In this document: positions 25,509 through 34,164 of the stretch, in pieces | How the letters are laid out: each line of letters starts with the position of its first letter | Position numbering within the stretch: the first letter of the stretch is position 1 | Assembly (NCBI GenBank): GCA_023228425.1 | Contig: JALOBE010000018.1 | Span: forward strand, 1 to 55,730 | Reading direction: 5' to 3' | Origin: Syntrophales bacterium | GTDB lineage: Bacteria; Desulfobacterota; Syntrophia; Syntrophales; UBA2210 | Length of the DNA stretch: 55,730 nucleotides | Notes under the pieces: model-generated | The model's database searches: none | Told to the model about the DNA's origin: nothing | What the model saw: only the letters and a program-made list of their open reading frames with translations | Made by a program: the position numbers and the translations under genes

Positions 25509-27722
25509 ATGGGAACAGGAAATATCAGCCGACAGGGAGCGACTTTTCAACAATGGATACAGGACGGTGCCGACTACAGTGTCGATACCGCCCAGCGGTT
25601 TGCCATCTTCATGGATATCCTCAGAAAGCGGGGCAACGGTTACATTGACCACTTGCGGAGCGGCCAGCCTCCCGTCCTGGCGTTCAATTACGAGATCATT
25701 CTTGACGGGCGCCACTTTGAGAGACCCGTCAATCACGCCCTGGTCCGTATCGTGGATCGGGGAGAAAGAAAAGACATTCGAACCGATGACATGAAACGGC
25801 GCTGCAAACCCCCGAAGCGACCTGCCTTGAGAAAGAGGCCCATCGTCGTTATCGATCCCAGAGCCGGCCATGGCCCGGGAATAGGCGGGTCCAGCATGGA
25901 CTCGAAAGTAGGCAAGGCCCTGGATAACGGGTTTACGGTTTACTTTGTACTGTTCTATACGAACCCGATGCCGGGGCAGACATTGGCAGACGTGGAGCAC
26001 GCCATGGTGAGGTTTATCGAGGAGATCATGAGACTGCACCCTCATGATGACAGTCCGATCATCATCGGCAACTGTCAAGCCGGATGGGCGGCGGCGCTGC
26101 TCTGCGCCGACAGGCCGGACATCACCGGTCCCCTGGTCCTGAACGGCGCTCCCCTTTCGTACTGGGCGGGCGTCGAGGGGGCAAATCCGATGCGCTATCG
26201 GGGAGGTCTCCTGGGCGGTGCCTGGTTGACTGCACTGTTAAGCGACCTTGGGCATGGCATCTTTGACGGTGCCAACCTGGTGTACAATTTCGAATCCTTG
26301 AACCCGGCGAACACCCTCTGGGCCAAACAATACTACCTCTACGCCAATGTTGACACAGAGGAAGAGCGGTACCTGGAATTCGAAAAATGGTGGGGTGGTT
26401 TTTTCAATCTTTCCGATGAGGAAATTCATTTTATCGTGAGCAACCTTTTTGTGGGCAATAAACTGGAGCGGGGAAGGCTGGAGCTCCGCCCCGGCAAAAC
26501 CATCGACATACGGAACATAGAAAGCCCCATCGTGGTATTTGCCTCCTGGGGCGACAATATTACACCGCCTCAACAGGCCCTCAACTGGATTCCACGCGTT
26601 TACGGTTCAGTGGAAGAACTCAAAAAGGCGGGCCAGGTCATAGTGTACATTATCCACGAAAACATCGGCCACTTGGGCATTTTTGTCTCAAAAAGTGTGG
26701 CGAAAAAAGAACATCGCAATATAATCGGCCATTTTGATATGATCGATTATCTTCCGCCCGGGCTCTACGAAATGGTGATCGACGGTGACCCCGAAACGGG
26801 AGAATTCGCAGCTCGCTTCGAAGAACGTACCATGGCGGACATTACATCCATGGCCGACGATGGGGAAAGTGAAAAAAGCTTCGAGTTTGTCCATGCTGTT
26901 TCGGACTGGAACGAGTCCATGTACGGGGTGTTTTTGAGGCCGTGGATCAAGATGGGGACGACGGAGTTGACGGGGGAACTGATGCGGTGGATGCACCCTC
27001 TGCGCCTTCAGAGAGTCATGATATCTGACATGAACCCCTCACTGAAACCCCTGAAGCACATCGCCGACCTGGCCCGCAGACACAGAAAACCTCTCAACGG
27101 GGGAAATCCTTTTCTCGAAATGGAGAAACGCTTTTCCGAGTATATGGCGGGCATCCTCAATCTCTACCGCGATGCCCGTGACCGCTACCAGGAGCTGACG
27201 TTCCGGATGGTCTACGAAAACGATCTGTTGAAGACGTTCTTCAGACCTGCCGAAGACGTGGGGTCTCAAGCGGGGGGGATGACCGTCGAAGAACCGGACA
27301 TTTCGGCAGTAAAGCCCCTTCCCGAACCGGAAGAGGGAGGCTATGGAGAGGGGCTGATCCGCGCGATTGCCGCCATGGTTCGATCGACACCTACCATCAG
27401 CCGCCGTCACTACGGAATAGCTTTGGATATAGCGCAGACGCACAAAGTCTTGCAGAAGCTGCATCCTCGTGATTTCAGGCGCATGATTCGGGTCCAGGCG
27501 AGATTACTGGAGATTGATGAAGGCCGGGCGATAGCGGCGCTGGCGAAGCTTATCCGGAGCGAGGAGGAACGGCGGGATGCCATGGGGATCGTCAGGCGGG
27601 TGGCTCTCGCAGACGGTGTGTACACGTACCGTGAAAAGGAAATGCTTGAAAAAATTTCTTACGCTTTGGAAATCGATAAACAGCCGGGGAAATCTTCTTC
27701 AAACGTCTTCCCGGTACGGTGA
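25509..27722 (+). CDS. DUF3141 alpha/beta-hydrolase protein with C-terminal TerB-like domain
   Basis: The 737-residue protein contains a PHA-synthase-like alpha/beta hydrolase region (about 110-430). Its nucleophile elbow is GNCQAGWA (about residue 187), with Cys in place of Ser as in PHA synthases. VFASWGDNITPPQQ and ENIGHLGIFVS carry candidate Asp and His. DUF3141 proteins are often found with pha genes. The last 110 residues (RRHYGIALDIAQTHKVLQKL, ALADGVYTYREKEMLEKI) resemble a tellurite-resistance TerB-type helical domain. A role in PHA synthesis or granule turnover is inferred from the elbow and the phaEC neighbours. Confidence 0.82.
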   Translation: MGTGNISRQGATFQQWIQDGADYSVDTAQRFAIFMDILRKRGNGYIDHLRSGQPPVLAFNYEIILDGRHFERPVNHALVRIVDRGERKDIRTDDMKRRCKPPKRPALRKRPIVVIDPRAGHGPGIGGSSMDSKVGKALDNGFTVYFVLFYTNPMPGQTLADVEHAMVRFIEEIMRLHPHDDSPIIIGNCQAGWAAALLCADRPDITGPLVLNGAPLSYWAGVEGANPMRYRGGLLGGAWLTALLSDLGHGIFDGANLVYNFESLNPANTLWAKQYYLYANVDTEEERYLEFEKWWGGFFNLSDEEIHFIVSNLFVGNKLERGRLELRPGKTIDIRNIESPIVVFASWGDNITPPQQALNWIPRVYGSVEELKKAGQVIVYIIHENIGHLGIFVSKSVAKKEHRNIIGHFDMIDYLPPGLYEMVIDGDPETGEFAARFEERTMADITSMADDGESEKSFEFVHAVSDWNESMYGVFLRPWIKMGTTELTGELMRWMHPLRLQRVMISDMNPSLKPLKHIADLARRHRKPLNGGNPFLEMEKRFSEYMAGILNLYRDARDRYQELTFRMVYENDLLKTFFRPAEDVGSQAGGMTVEEPDISAVKPLPEPEEGGYGEGLIRAIAAMVRSTPTISRRHYGIALDIAQTHKVLQKLHPRDFRRMIRVQARLLEIDEGRAIAALAKLIRSEEERRDAMGIVRRVALADGVYTYREKEMLEKISYALEIDKQPGKSSSNVFPVR

Positions 27723-27834
27723 GGAGTCCGCAAACTCCGGTGGGTTTCCAGGACGGGGGATATAACGCCCCTTCTGCCATCGTAGAACACAAACCGGGCA
27801 CATCCATTTGCTGCTCCTCCTGCGGTCCCGGCAG

Positions 27835-27863
27835 TTGACAGCACTTCTTTGCAATGTTAATCT
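27835..27863 (+). promoter_or_regulatory. sigma70-type promoter of phaE with a TTGCAATG motif in the spacer
   Basis: TTGACA (27835-27840), a 17-base spacer and TAATCT (27858-27863) form a good promoter 51 bases before phaE. The spacer contains TTTGCAATG, the same core found around the phaR/phasin divergent promoter. A repressor bound there would block RNA polymerase. Confidence 0.6.
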
Positions 27864-27913
27864 GCAGATAAAGAGAGTCAGCACTTCAGGGACCACAGCG
27901 AAAGAGGTGTGGG

Positions 27914-28801
27914 ATGGATGATCGTCGGCAGGATAGTTCTGACGGCCCGGCCCTCGCGGAGGCTTGGCTGAAAACAGGCAGTGACATGATGTCCACGTTT
28001 ATAAAGATGGTGAGTGCCGTGCCTTCATCCGGCCTGGAGTCGGGGAAGAAGGGCCGGTCTGTCGAATCGTGGGAGGCGGCCATGAAAACATGGCAGTCGC
28101 TGCAGGCGCTCATGAGTGAACCCGAAACGGCCAATGCTGTTTTAAAGGGAACCGCCATGATGCCCGACATACTCATGAAGATTGCCGAAACAACGTGGGA
28201 CGCCTGCTTCGAAATGCAAAAAAAAGCCATCGAACGGGCCGGAACCATCGGGCAACGGGTGGAAGCCTACCAGCTTGAATCCGTAGATCAGGATTTCTTC
28301 AAGGCCCTCAAAGATATTTATGAAGAGGAGTTGAGACAATTTCTGCAGGTTCCCCAGCTGGGCCTGACCAGATTCTATCAGGAACGGGCAAACCAGTTTC
28401 TCGACAAAGTGAATCTGATGAACATGGTCGCCATTGAGTTCCTGTCGCTCCTCTTTCTGCCCTTCGAACAATCTTTCAAAGTCATGCAGCAACGTCTGGA
28501 CGAACTGGCCGGAGATGGAAAGCTTCCCGAGGAAACCCGGGAATACTACACCATGTTTATCAGGATTCTCGAAGGTCACTTCATGACGCTTCTCAAGTCC
28601 CCGGAATACACCAGGACCCTGGAGACTCTTTTGAGTAATCTGTCGGAATACATCATATCCCGAAACGAGGTGTTGCAGGATATGCTCCAGTCCATGCCCA
28701 TACCGACCTACAGGGAAATGGATGAATTGTACAAAGAACTCTACCTGATGAAGAAAAAGGTCAGGGAACTGGAAAGTCGGCTTGAGAAAGGATCGCGATG
28801 A
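27914..28801 (+). CDS. phaE: class III PHA synthase subunit PhaE
   Basis: The 295-residue helical protein has no catalytic site. Its C-terminal part (TYREMDELYKELYLMKKKVR then ELESRL) is the amphipathic coiled tail typical of PhaE. The central W/F-rich segments and the position 29 bases before phaC confirm the assignment. PhaE is required for activity of class III PhaC at the granule surface. It is a little shorter than the Allochromatium type (about 357). The ATG follows AAAGAGGTGTGG. Confidence 0.9.
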   Translation: MDDRRQDSSDGPALAEAWLKTGSDMMSTFIKMVSAVPSSGLESGKKGRSVESWEAAMKTWQSLQALMSEPETANAVLKGTAMMPDILMKIAETTWDACFEMQKKAIERAGTIGQRVEAYQLESVDQDFFKALKDIYEEELRQFLQVPQLGLTRFYQERANQFLDKVNLMNMVAIEFLSLLFLPFEQSFKVMQQRLDELAGDGKLPEETREYYTMFIRILEGHFMTLLKSPEYTRTLETLLSNLSEYIISRNEVLQDMLQSMPIPTYREMDELYKELYLMKKKVRELESRLEKGSR

Positions 28802-28830
28802 TTCGACTGACGTGAAAGGAGGCCGGATCA

Positions 28831-30084
28831 ATGACACAGCCAAAGATACCCCTTGATCTCATCCTGGACAAGTTGTCTGAAGATGCTGAAAAAACACAGG
28901 AGCGGGTTGCGCGGGCCTCGGAGGTTCTTCTTGGTCCCCTGTCGTCGAATATTGCCGAGACTCCCTATGAGGTGGTCTATGAAGAAGACAGGGTCAAACT
29001 CAAGCACTACCTGCTCGAAGGCGAACAGCAGCTCAGAGTGCCGCTGCTGGTTGTCTACGCGCTTATCAACCGAGAGACCATGCTGGACCTTCAGCCCGAC
29101 CGGAGTGTGGTGAAGACCTTTCTCAATGAGGGAATCGATCTGTACATGATCGATTGGGGCTATCCTACCCGTAAAGACCGGTTCCTTACGATCGATGACC
29201 ATGTGAACGGCTATATGAACAACGTGGTCGACCTGATCCGCAAACGGCACGATCTTGAAAAAATAAACCTCATGGGCATCTGCATGGGGGGCACCTTTTG
29301 CGTCATTTACTCGGCCCTGTATCCCGAAAAAATCAAGAACCTCATCACCACCGTTACCCCGACCAATTTCGACACCGACACGGGCCTCCTCCATGTATGG
29401 ATGAAAAACATCGATGTGGACCGGTTCGTGGACAGCTACGGCAATATTCCCGCAGACCTGATGAATTTAGGGTTTCTCCTGATGAACCCGCCTCGGCTCA
29501 TGATTGACAAATACGTTGGTTTTTTTGAGAACATGGACAACAAAGCCTTCGTGGAGAACTTTGTTCGTATGGAGAAGTGGATTTTTGACAGTCCCGATGT
29601 TCCCGGTGAAACATTCAGGCAGTTTATAAAAGACGGTTATCAAAAGAATCTGCTGATCCAGAGCAGGATGGAGGTCGGCGGGCGCAGGGTTGACCTGAAG
29701 AATCTTACCATGCCGATCCTCAATTTTTATGGCCTTTACGATCACCTGGTTCCGCCCGCGGCCTGTGACATGCTGATTCATAAGACCGGCAGTACCGACG
29801 CAACGAACATCGCACTCGATACAGGCCACATAGGTATATATGTCAGTTCGAAAAGTCAGAGGGAGTTCGCGCCCAGGATCGCCCAGTGGCTCAAAGAACG
29901 GGACGAACCGAAACGGTCTCGAAACAAGAAAGGTGCCCCGGAGGGAAAAGCGCCCGGGAAGAAGTCCGGAGGAACCGGGTGGAAGTCCGGGGGGGAAGGG
30001 GTTTCCCCGGCCGGAAAAATGGCGGCCGGAACAACCGTCTCTGAACAGGAAGAGTTACAAAGGGCTGTGGGGGAAAAACCATGA
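28831..30084 (+). CDS. phaC: class III poly(3-hydroxyalkanoate) synthase PhaC
   Basis: The 417-residue enzyme polymerises (R)-3-hydroxyacyl-CoA. The lipase-like box is MGICMGG (catalytic Cys about residue 150), the Asp sits in FYGLYDHLVPP (about 305) and the His in DTGHIGIYVSSKSQ (about 333), the complete PhaC triad. The N-terminal ETPYEVVYEEDRVKLKHY and DWGYPTRKDR match class III. These enzymes are about 355 residues; here a tail of about 60 Lys/Gly/Pro-rich residues follows the hydrolase fold (KKGAPEGKAPGKKSGGTG), an unusual extension. The stop overlaps the next start (ATGA). It forms a complex with PhaE upstream. Confidence 0.96.
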   Translation: MTQPKIPLDLILDKLSEDAEKTQERVARASEVLLGPLSSNIAETPYEVVYEEDRVKLKHYLLEGEQQLRVPLLVVYALINRETMLDLQPDRSVVKTFLNEGIDLYMIDWGYPTRKDRFLTIDDHVNGYMNNVVDLIRKRHDLEKINLMGICMGGTFCVIYSALYPEKIKNLITTVTPTNFDTDTGLLHVWMKNIDVDRFVDSYGNIPADLMNLGFLLMNPPRLMIDKYVGFFENMDNKAFVENFVRMEKWIFDSPDVPGETFRQFIKDGYQKNLLIQSRMEVGGRRVDLKNLTMPILNFYGLYDHLVPPAACDMLIHKTGSTDATNIALDTGHIGIYVSSKSQREFAPRIAQWLKERDEPKRSRNKKGAPEGKAPGKKSGGTGWKSGGEGVSPAGKMAAGTTVSEQEELQRAVGEKP

Positions 30085-31133
30085 GCGATCAAAACGACTA
30101 TTTCAAAACGATAACGAGAGTTTCGCGGGTCTTTGGAAGTACCATGAAGCGAGACGAAATTCTGAATCTGATAGTGCGCAGTGCGGCAGAGACAATGGAG
30201 GGCAAGGCGGCCGCCCTGTTTCTGCTCGACGAGAACAGGGGAACCTATGTTCTCGCGGCCAGCACCGGGCTTTCCAAAGGCTATGTGCATTCGGATATCA
30301 GCCATATCAGGAAGATAATGCCGGAGCTCACGGGAAAGGGCTTTATCTATTACCGTGATGCCGCCACGGATCCCGGATCGAGTGACAACAACCGGGAGCA
30401 TAAGAAACGGGAAGGCATCGTCTCCCTTCTTGTTGTACCAGTGATGGTCCGGGGGGAAATGATCGGTACCCTTGCCTTGTACACGGCGGAGCCTCGGGAG
30501 TTCACCGATCGAGAAATCGCGTTCCTGACCGTTCTCGCGGAGCATGGAGGCATGGCAATAGAAACTGCCCGTCTGATTCAGAAACTCAGGGACAACAACC
30601 GGATTTTCATCGAGCTCGCGGCGGATATCAACGCGAGCCTGGACCTGAAGGACATTCTGCAGGCGCTGACGAGCAATGTAGCCGAGGCCCTCGGCGTCAA
30701 GGCGGCAAGCATCCGCCTTCTCGATGAACAGCGAAAGCATCTGACCCTTGTCGCCAGCCACGGCCTCAGCGATACGTATCTGAACAAGGGACCCGTTTCG
30801 GCGGAGAAAAGCATCGCCCAGGCCCTTTCGGGTAAATCGGTGGTCATTAAAGACGCTTCCCGGAACGAGGGCGTGCAGTACAGGGAGGCGAAGAAAAAAG
30901 AAGGTATTGTTTCTATCCTCTGTGTTCCCATCAGGGCAAAGGACGAGGTCATCGGTGTCCTTCGTCTATACAGCAGTATTTTGAAGGACTTTACGGAGGA
31001 CGAGATAATGCACGTAACGGCCCTGGCATCCCAGGGGGGGCTGGCGATCCAGAATGCTGTCCTGTATCTGATGCTACAGAGCGACATGAAGGAGCTGAAG
31101 GAGGAAACCTGGAGACACCGCAGCTGGTTCTGA
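30081..31133 (+). CDS. tandem GAF-domain protein
   Basis: The 350-residue cytoplasmic protein has two GAF domains: about 20-165 (ILNLIVRSAAETMEGKAAAL, GIVSLLVVPVMVRGEMIGTL) and about 185-335 (ILQALTSNVAEALGVKAASI, GIVSILCVPIRAKDEVIGVL). The two halves align well, so it arose by duplication. GAF domains sense small ligands or redox state. There is no output domain (no HTH, kinase or GGDEF), so it may act by protein contact. Its 4-base overlap with phaC suggests translational coupling and a sensory link to PHA synthesis, which is inference. Confidence 0.88.
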   Translation: MSDQNDYFKTITRVSRVFGSTMKRDEILNLIVRSAAETMEGKAAALFLLDENRGTYVLAASTGLSKGYVHSDISHIRKIMPELTGKGFIYYRDAATDPGSSDNNREHKKREGIVSLLVVPVMVRGEMIGTLALYTAEPREFTDREIAFLTVLAEHGGMAIETARLIQKLRDNNRIFIELAADINASLDLKDILQALTSNVAEALGVKAASIRLLDEQRKHLTLVASHGLSDTYLNKGPVSAEKSIAQALSGKSVVIKDASRNEGVQYREAKKKEGIVSILCVPIRAKDEVIGVLRLYSSILKDFTEDEIMHVTALASQGGLAIQNAVLYLMLQSDMKELKEETWRHRSWF

Positions 31134-31156
31134 CCTGGTTTCCTGTCCGGTGGATT

Positions 31157-31302
31157 TATAAGAAGGTACCGGAGGACGCAACATCCTGCATTACAGCCGG
31201 ATGCCGTGTCGGGGCGCATCCTTCGTTACTGTAACGTACTTCGAAGTACGTCTCATCCTTCATGATTTGCCCGTCCTGCCGCGGGCTTTTTCACAAAGCG
31301 AT
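31157..31302. repeat. repeat family 2 copy, degenerate
   Basis: It has the family core (GGTACCGGAGG, TTCGTTACTG.AACGTAC...AGTACGTCTCAT, ATGATTTGCCCGTC) and a right end GCTTTTTCACAAAGCGATC. The left terminus is eroded. It lies between the GAF gene and the convergent phasin-like gene. Confidence 0.65.
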
Positions 31303-31340
31303 CGCGTTCGACAGGTATGGAGACTTTCTACGAGCTCGTC

Positions 31341-31844
31341 CTATCTGCTTCTTGATTTTTTTGTTTCTTTCCGGACGAAGGCCTGACCCATGGTCTTCAT
31401 CATTTTCTGGAACTCAAGGGTCTGCTTCTCGAGCAGGTTCTTGAGTTCCCGGGTTGCTTCTTCCGGTGTCCGGCCGCTCGTGTCGATGATGTTCTTAAGG
31501 CGCCCGATGATCTTTTCCTGATCGGCGATTGTAGCCTTCAGAGCGTCGCATTCCCGTTGAAGGGCTTCCATGTCGTCCCGGGGCACCACGTTAAAGAGTG
31601 ATAGATATTCCCGAAGGGACTGTTGGTAGGAACGGGACGCCTTTTCGAAGAGTTTCAGGTATTCGGGACCGTCTTTTTCCAGCTTGTCGAGGCCGTAGGA
31701 GGTACGAAAAAGATCGATGAGACGGTCGGTACCCGCTCCTCCAGCCGTCCCGCTCATCCATCGGCTCAACTCTTCAAGCCGGCGCTGCCCCCGAGCGAGG
31801 TTGAGCAGAGACTGACCCCAGAATTCCAGAAATTGCGAGTCCAT
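31341..31844 (-). CDS. PhaE/phasin-like protein with C-terminal coiled coil
   Basis: This 167-residue, highly helical protein begins MDSQFLEFWGQSLLNLARGQ. The middle (DGPEYLKLFEKASRSYQQSL, REYLSLFNVVPRDDMEALQR) resembles the PhaE/phasin granule-associated proteins. A heptad-like C-terminus (ECDALKATIADQEKIIGRLK) follows, then a basic end. An upstream-extended frame to 32087 overlaps the relic hydrolase, but the ATG at 31844 has a perfect AGGAGGTG ribosome site, so that start is used. It lies downstream of two phasin-like genes and a broken synthase-like gene on the same strand. A PHA-granule function is likely. Confidence 0.78.
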   Translation of the reverse strand: MDSQFLEFWGQSLLNLARGQRRLEELSRWMSGTAGGAGTDRLIDLFRTSYGLDKLEKDGPEYLKLFEKASRSYQQSLREYLSLFNVVPRDDMEALQRECDALKATIADQEKIIGRLKNIIDTSGRTPEEATRELKNLLEKQTLEFQKMMKTMGQAFVRKETKKSRSR

Positions 31845-31854
31845 GAGACACCTC

Positions 31855-32506
31855 CTATGATACTCTTGAACGGTTACGGGAGTCGCCTTCTTCATCCAGG
31901 TCGAGCTGGAAACGGACCGGGCCGCGATAGGCACCGAAGCGCTTATGCAGAGCGAATTCAGACTTCGGGCGGGACCAGGACGTGGCAATGGCCCCGTGCC
32001 CCTTGGGGAAAACAGTGACTTCCGCATCAACAAAATCCAGCGGCGCAAGAGCGGCGTCCCTGTCAACAAGGTCATCCTTTTCGGCATAACAGATCAGCCA
32101 CCGGACTCTCTTGTCCTGAATATCTTTGAAATTCAATTGATTGTCGAACATTGTCACCGGGAGATGCCGCATGCACTCAACCAGGGCAATGCTTCGGGTG
32201 CCGTATGAAGTCGTGAAGATAGACCAGCAGGCTCAACAGGTAAAGCTGGCCCGCCCGCATGGTTTCCAGAGTAGTTTCCGCGGTGTACTCACGTTCCGCC
32301 TTTTCAAGTTCAACCAGAGACGTAGCCGGTTTTCCCCAAGCGGAAGCGATGGTGCCGACCTGGGCGAGAAGACTCATTCAGTGACGGTTCAGCCTGCTCA
32401 AGGAGTCAAAAGTGGCCTGAGTCAACGTTTCGTTGACATCGGCCACTTTTTCCTGGCACTCCATAACAAGGCGATAAACGTGATCGTTGCCGGGCGGATA
32501 GATCAT
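31855..32506 (-). pseudogene. frameshifted PHA-synthase-like/alpha-beta-hydrolase relic
   Basis: Three collinear minus-strand pieces appear. MIYPPGNDHVYRLVMECQEK... (from 32506) ends at a TGA that is in frame with the next piece, MSLLAQVGTIASAWGKPATS... (from 32377). That piece runs to LYLLSLLVYLHDF, and the reading must then shift by one base to SYGTRSIALVECMRHLPVTM. The last piece continues with KRVRWLICYAEKDDLVDRDA and VTVFPKGHGAIATSWS, a typical Asp/His end of an alpha/beta hydrolase such as PhaC. The nucleophile region is missing, so there is also a deletion. The sequence evidence for frame breaks is direct; PhaC-like origin is inferred. Confidence 0.6.
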
Positions 32507-32533
32507 TGCTTCGACGCGGACCTCACGGTGCGT

Positions 32534-32815
32534 TCAACCTTTTTTGCCTTTTTCAGCGATGGTAAAAAATTCTTCCACCTTTCTGTAGCTTTCATCGACG
32601 GCTGCCTTGTAATCGGTCCACCCCTTCCTGTAGGCTTTGAGCCAGTCGTTGACGGCTTTCTTGCCTTCGGCGGGCAACATGGGGTTCTGATCCATCCAGG
32701 AACCCATCATCTTTTCCGTCTGATCCTGCAGAACAGTCATGGCGTCAAAGGTGTTGTCAAAGGCGGTCTTGTTGAACTGTATCATCTGTCGTGCAACGTT
32801 CTTTGGATCCATCAT
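32534..32815 (-). CDS. phasin-like protein, copy B
   Basis: This 93-residue helical protein is clearly homologous to the next upstream gene: both share ARQMI-F-K--FDN-F-A-T-LQ-QTEKM, a Trp/Phe-rich turn with DQ-P, and AVDESYRKVEEFF / NVDESYGKVKEYF. Phasin-type proteins coat PHA granules and control their size. A longer frame runs to 32956, but the ATG at 32815 has AGGAGG five bases upstream. It forms a tandem pair 73 bases from its paralogue. Confidence 0.8.
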   Translation of the reverse strand: MMDPKNVARQMIQFNKTAFDNTFDAMTVLQDQTEKMMGSWMDQNPMLPAEGKKAVNDWLKAYRKGWTDYKAAVDESYRKVEEFFTIAEKGKKG

Positions 32816-32888
32816 AGCGTCCTCCTTAGGTATGTTGTTTGCGGTTATTCGTCCCCTGTTTCCCGTGCCGTACAGTGTTTCTGCCGGG

Positions 32889-33167
32889 TTATGTATCTTC
32901 AGTCCTGCCGGCGGTCGCGAAATATTCCTTGACCTTTCCGTAGCTTTCATCAACATTTTGCTTGAAAATATCTCGGCCGCGCTTATAGGTTGCTATCCAT
33001 TCTTTTACGGTGTCTTTGCCCTCCCTGGGGATCCAGGGCGACTGATCCAGGAAGAGACCGGCCATTTTCTCCGTCTGTTCCTGGAGAATGGTCAGGGCGT
33101 TGAAACTGTTATCAAAGGTCGCCTTGTAAAACTCGATCATTTGTCTGGCAAGCTTTGTCTGGTTCAT
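32889..33167 (-). CDS. phasin-like protein, copy A
   Basis: This 92-residue helical protein (ARQMIEFYKATFDNSFNALT, ILQEQTEKMAGLFLDQ) is the first gene of the minus-strand phasin group and is divergent from phaR. The paralogue follows at 32534. The start at 33167 follows AAAGGAAACAA; an upstream GTG at 33188 is less likely. A promoter with TTGCAA-type motifs lies before it, consistent with the common pattern in which PhaR represses phasin genes when no PHA is present. Confidence 0.82.
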   Translation of the reverse strand: MNQTKLARQMIEFYKATFDNSFNALTILQEQTEKMAGLFLDQSPWIPREGKDTVKEWIATYKRGRDIFKQNVDESYGKVKEYFATAGRTEDT

Positions 33168-33448
33168 ACATTTGTTTCCTTTCGTCACGTTGTTTTGAAT
33201 GTATGTTTTTGCAATACACCAGAGCCGCTTTCTTTGTCAAGCATTATTTATTGCAACGCAACATATTTTTCTGTTGTAATGTTTCCGGTAAAATTTTTTC
33301 TGATGTCAGTCTAAAGATCAAGTAATATAAGATATTATGCTATGTGTTCCCATCAATGAGTCACGTCAGCTCGCCACTTTGTTGTTGCAATGCGGTTGAG
33401 CATTGTGTATGAATAGTGATTAATAGAGAAAGATGCGAAGTGAGTCCC
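33168..33448. promoter_or_regulatory. divergent phasin/phaR control region with TTGCAA operator-like sites
   Basis: The region holds TTGCAACGCAA (33251-33261, matching the palindrome TTGCnnnGCAA), TTGCAATAC (33210-33218) and TTGCAATGCGG (33385-33395). A minus-strand promoter can be read as TTGACA (33240-33235) and TATTGC (33216-33211), with an 18-base spacer; one TTGCAA overlaps the -10 box and the palindrome sits just upstream of the -35. The third site lies before phaR. PhaR proteins are known to bind TGC-rich sites and to regulate phasin and phaR genes, so these are candidate PhaR operators. Confidence 0.6.
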
Positions 33449-33928
33449 ATGAACAATAATACGCTGAATCTGAAGAAATACACCAACCGGCGCCTTTACG
33501 ACACGGAGAAGAGCGCCTATGTGAAACTTGATGACGTTATGGAAGCCATACGACAAGGACGACGTATTGCCGTTGCCGATGCCAAGACCGGGGAGGATGT
33601 GACCGCTTTTATCCTGACGCAGATCATACTGGAACAATCTCGAAGGAGAAACAGCCTCTTGCCGGTGTCCCTGCTGCATCTCATCGTTCAGTACGGGGAG
33701 ACGGTCTTGAGCGAGTTTTTTGAGAGCTATCTTGAGCAGACTATAAAAAACTATCTCAATTACAGGGCCGCCGCTGATGAGCAGTTTCGCGCATGGTTGC
33801 GGCTTGGAATGGATCTGTCGGCCCTGACGGAGAAATCCATGGCGACTCTGCCCGTTTTTCAGCCTCGCTTCAATCCCTTCAGGGAGAGTGAAACGGCGGA
33901 ATCTTCCTCGTCCGAAAACGAAACGTGA
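33449..33928 (+). CDS. phaR: polyhydroxyalkanoate synthesis regulator PhaR
   Basis: The 159-residue protein has the PhaR N-terminal DNA-binding domain (LKKYTNRRLYDTEKSAYVKL then DDVMEAIRQG, residues 6-35) and the PHB accumulation regulatory domain (VADAKTGEDVTAFILTQIIL). These are diagnostic. PhaR represses phasin and its own gene and is released from DNA when it binds nascent PHA granules. An ATG at 33449 is chosen; an upstream ATG at 33416 would add 11 residues not typical of the family. It is divergent from the two phasin-like genes. Confidence 0.95.
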   Translation: MNNNTLNLKKYTNRRLYDTEKSAYVKLDDVMEAIRQGRRIAVADAKTGEDVTAFILTQIILEQSRRRNSLLPVSLLHLIVQYGETVLSEFFESYLEQTIKNYLNYRAAADEQFRAWLRLGMDLSALTEKSMATLPVFQPRFNPFRESETAESSSSENET

Positions 33929-34164
33929 CCATGTTCTTGTATTCTTTCCTCCCGGAGGCGTGTCATAATCGAGTACTCTGCTGTAAGGGGACCAGTCTCC
34001 GGCTGAAGAGCCGCTCCCGTCCGCCCGGTGTAATTGAGCTCACACGCAATGTGTGCTAGATATCACCCTGTACGGCGTGAGTGCGGTCCGGTCATACTCG
34101 TGTGACGGAGGAGGCCCGCCGGCATAATCCAGAGGGTTTCTCGATCGAGGGAGGTGTGGTGAAT

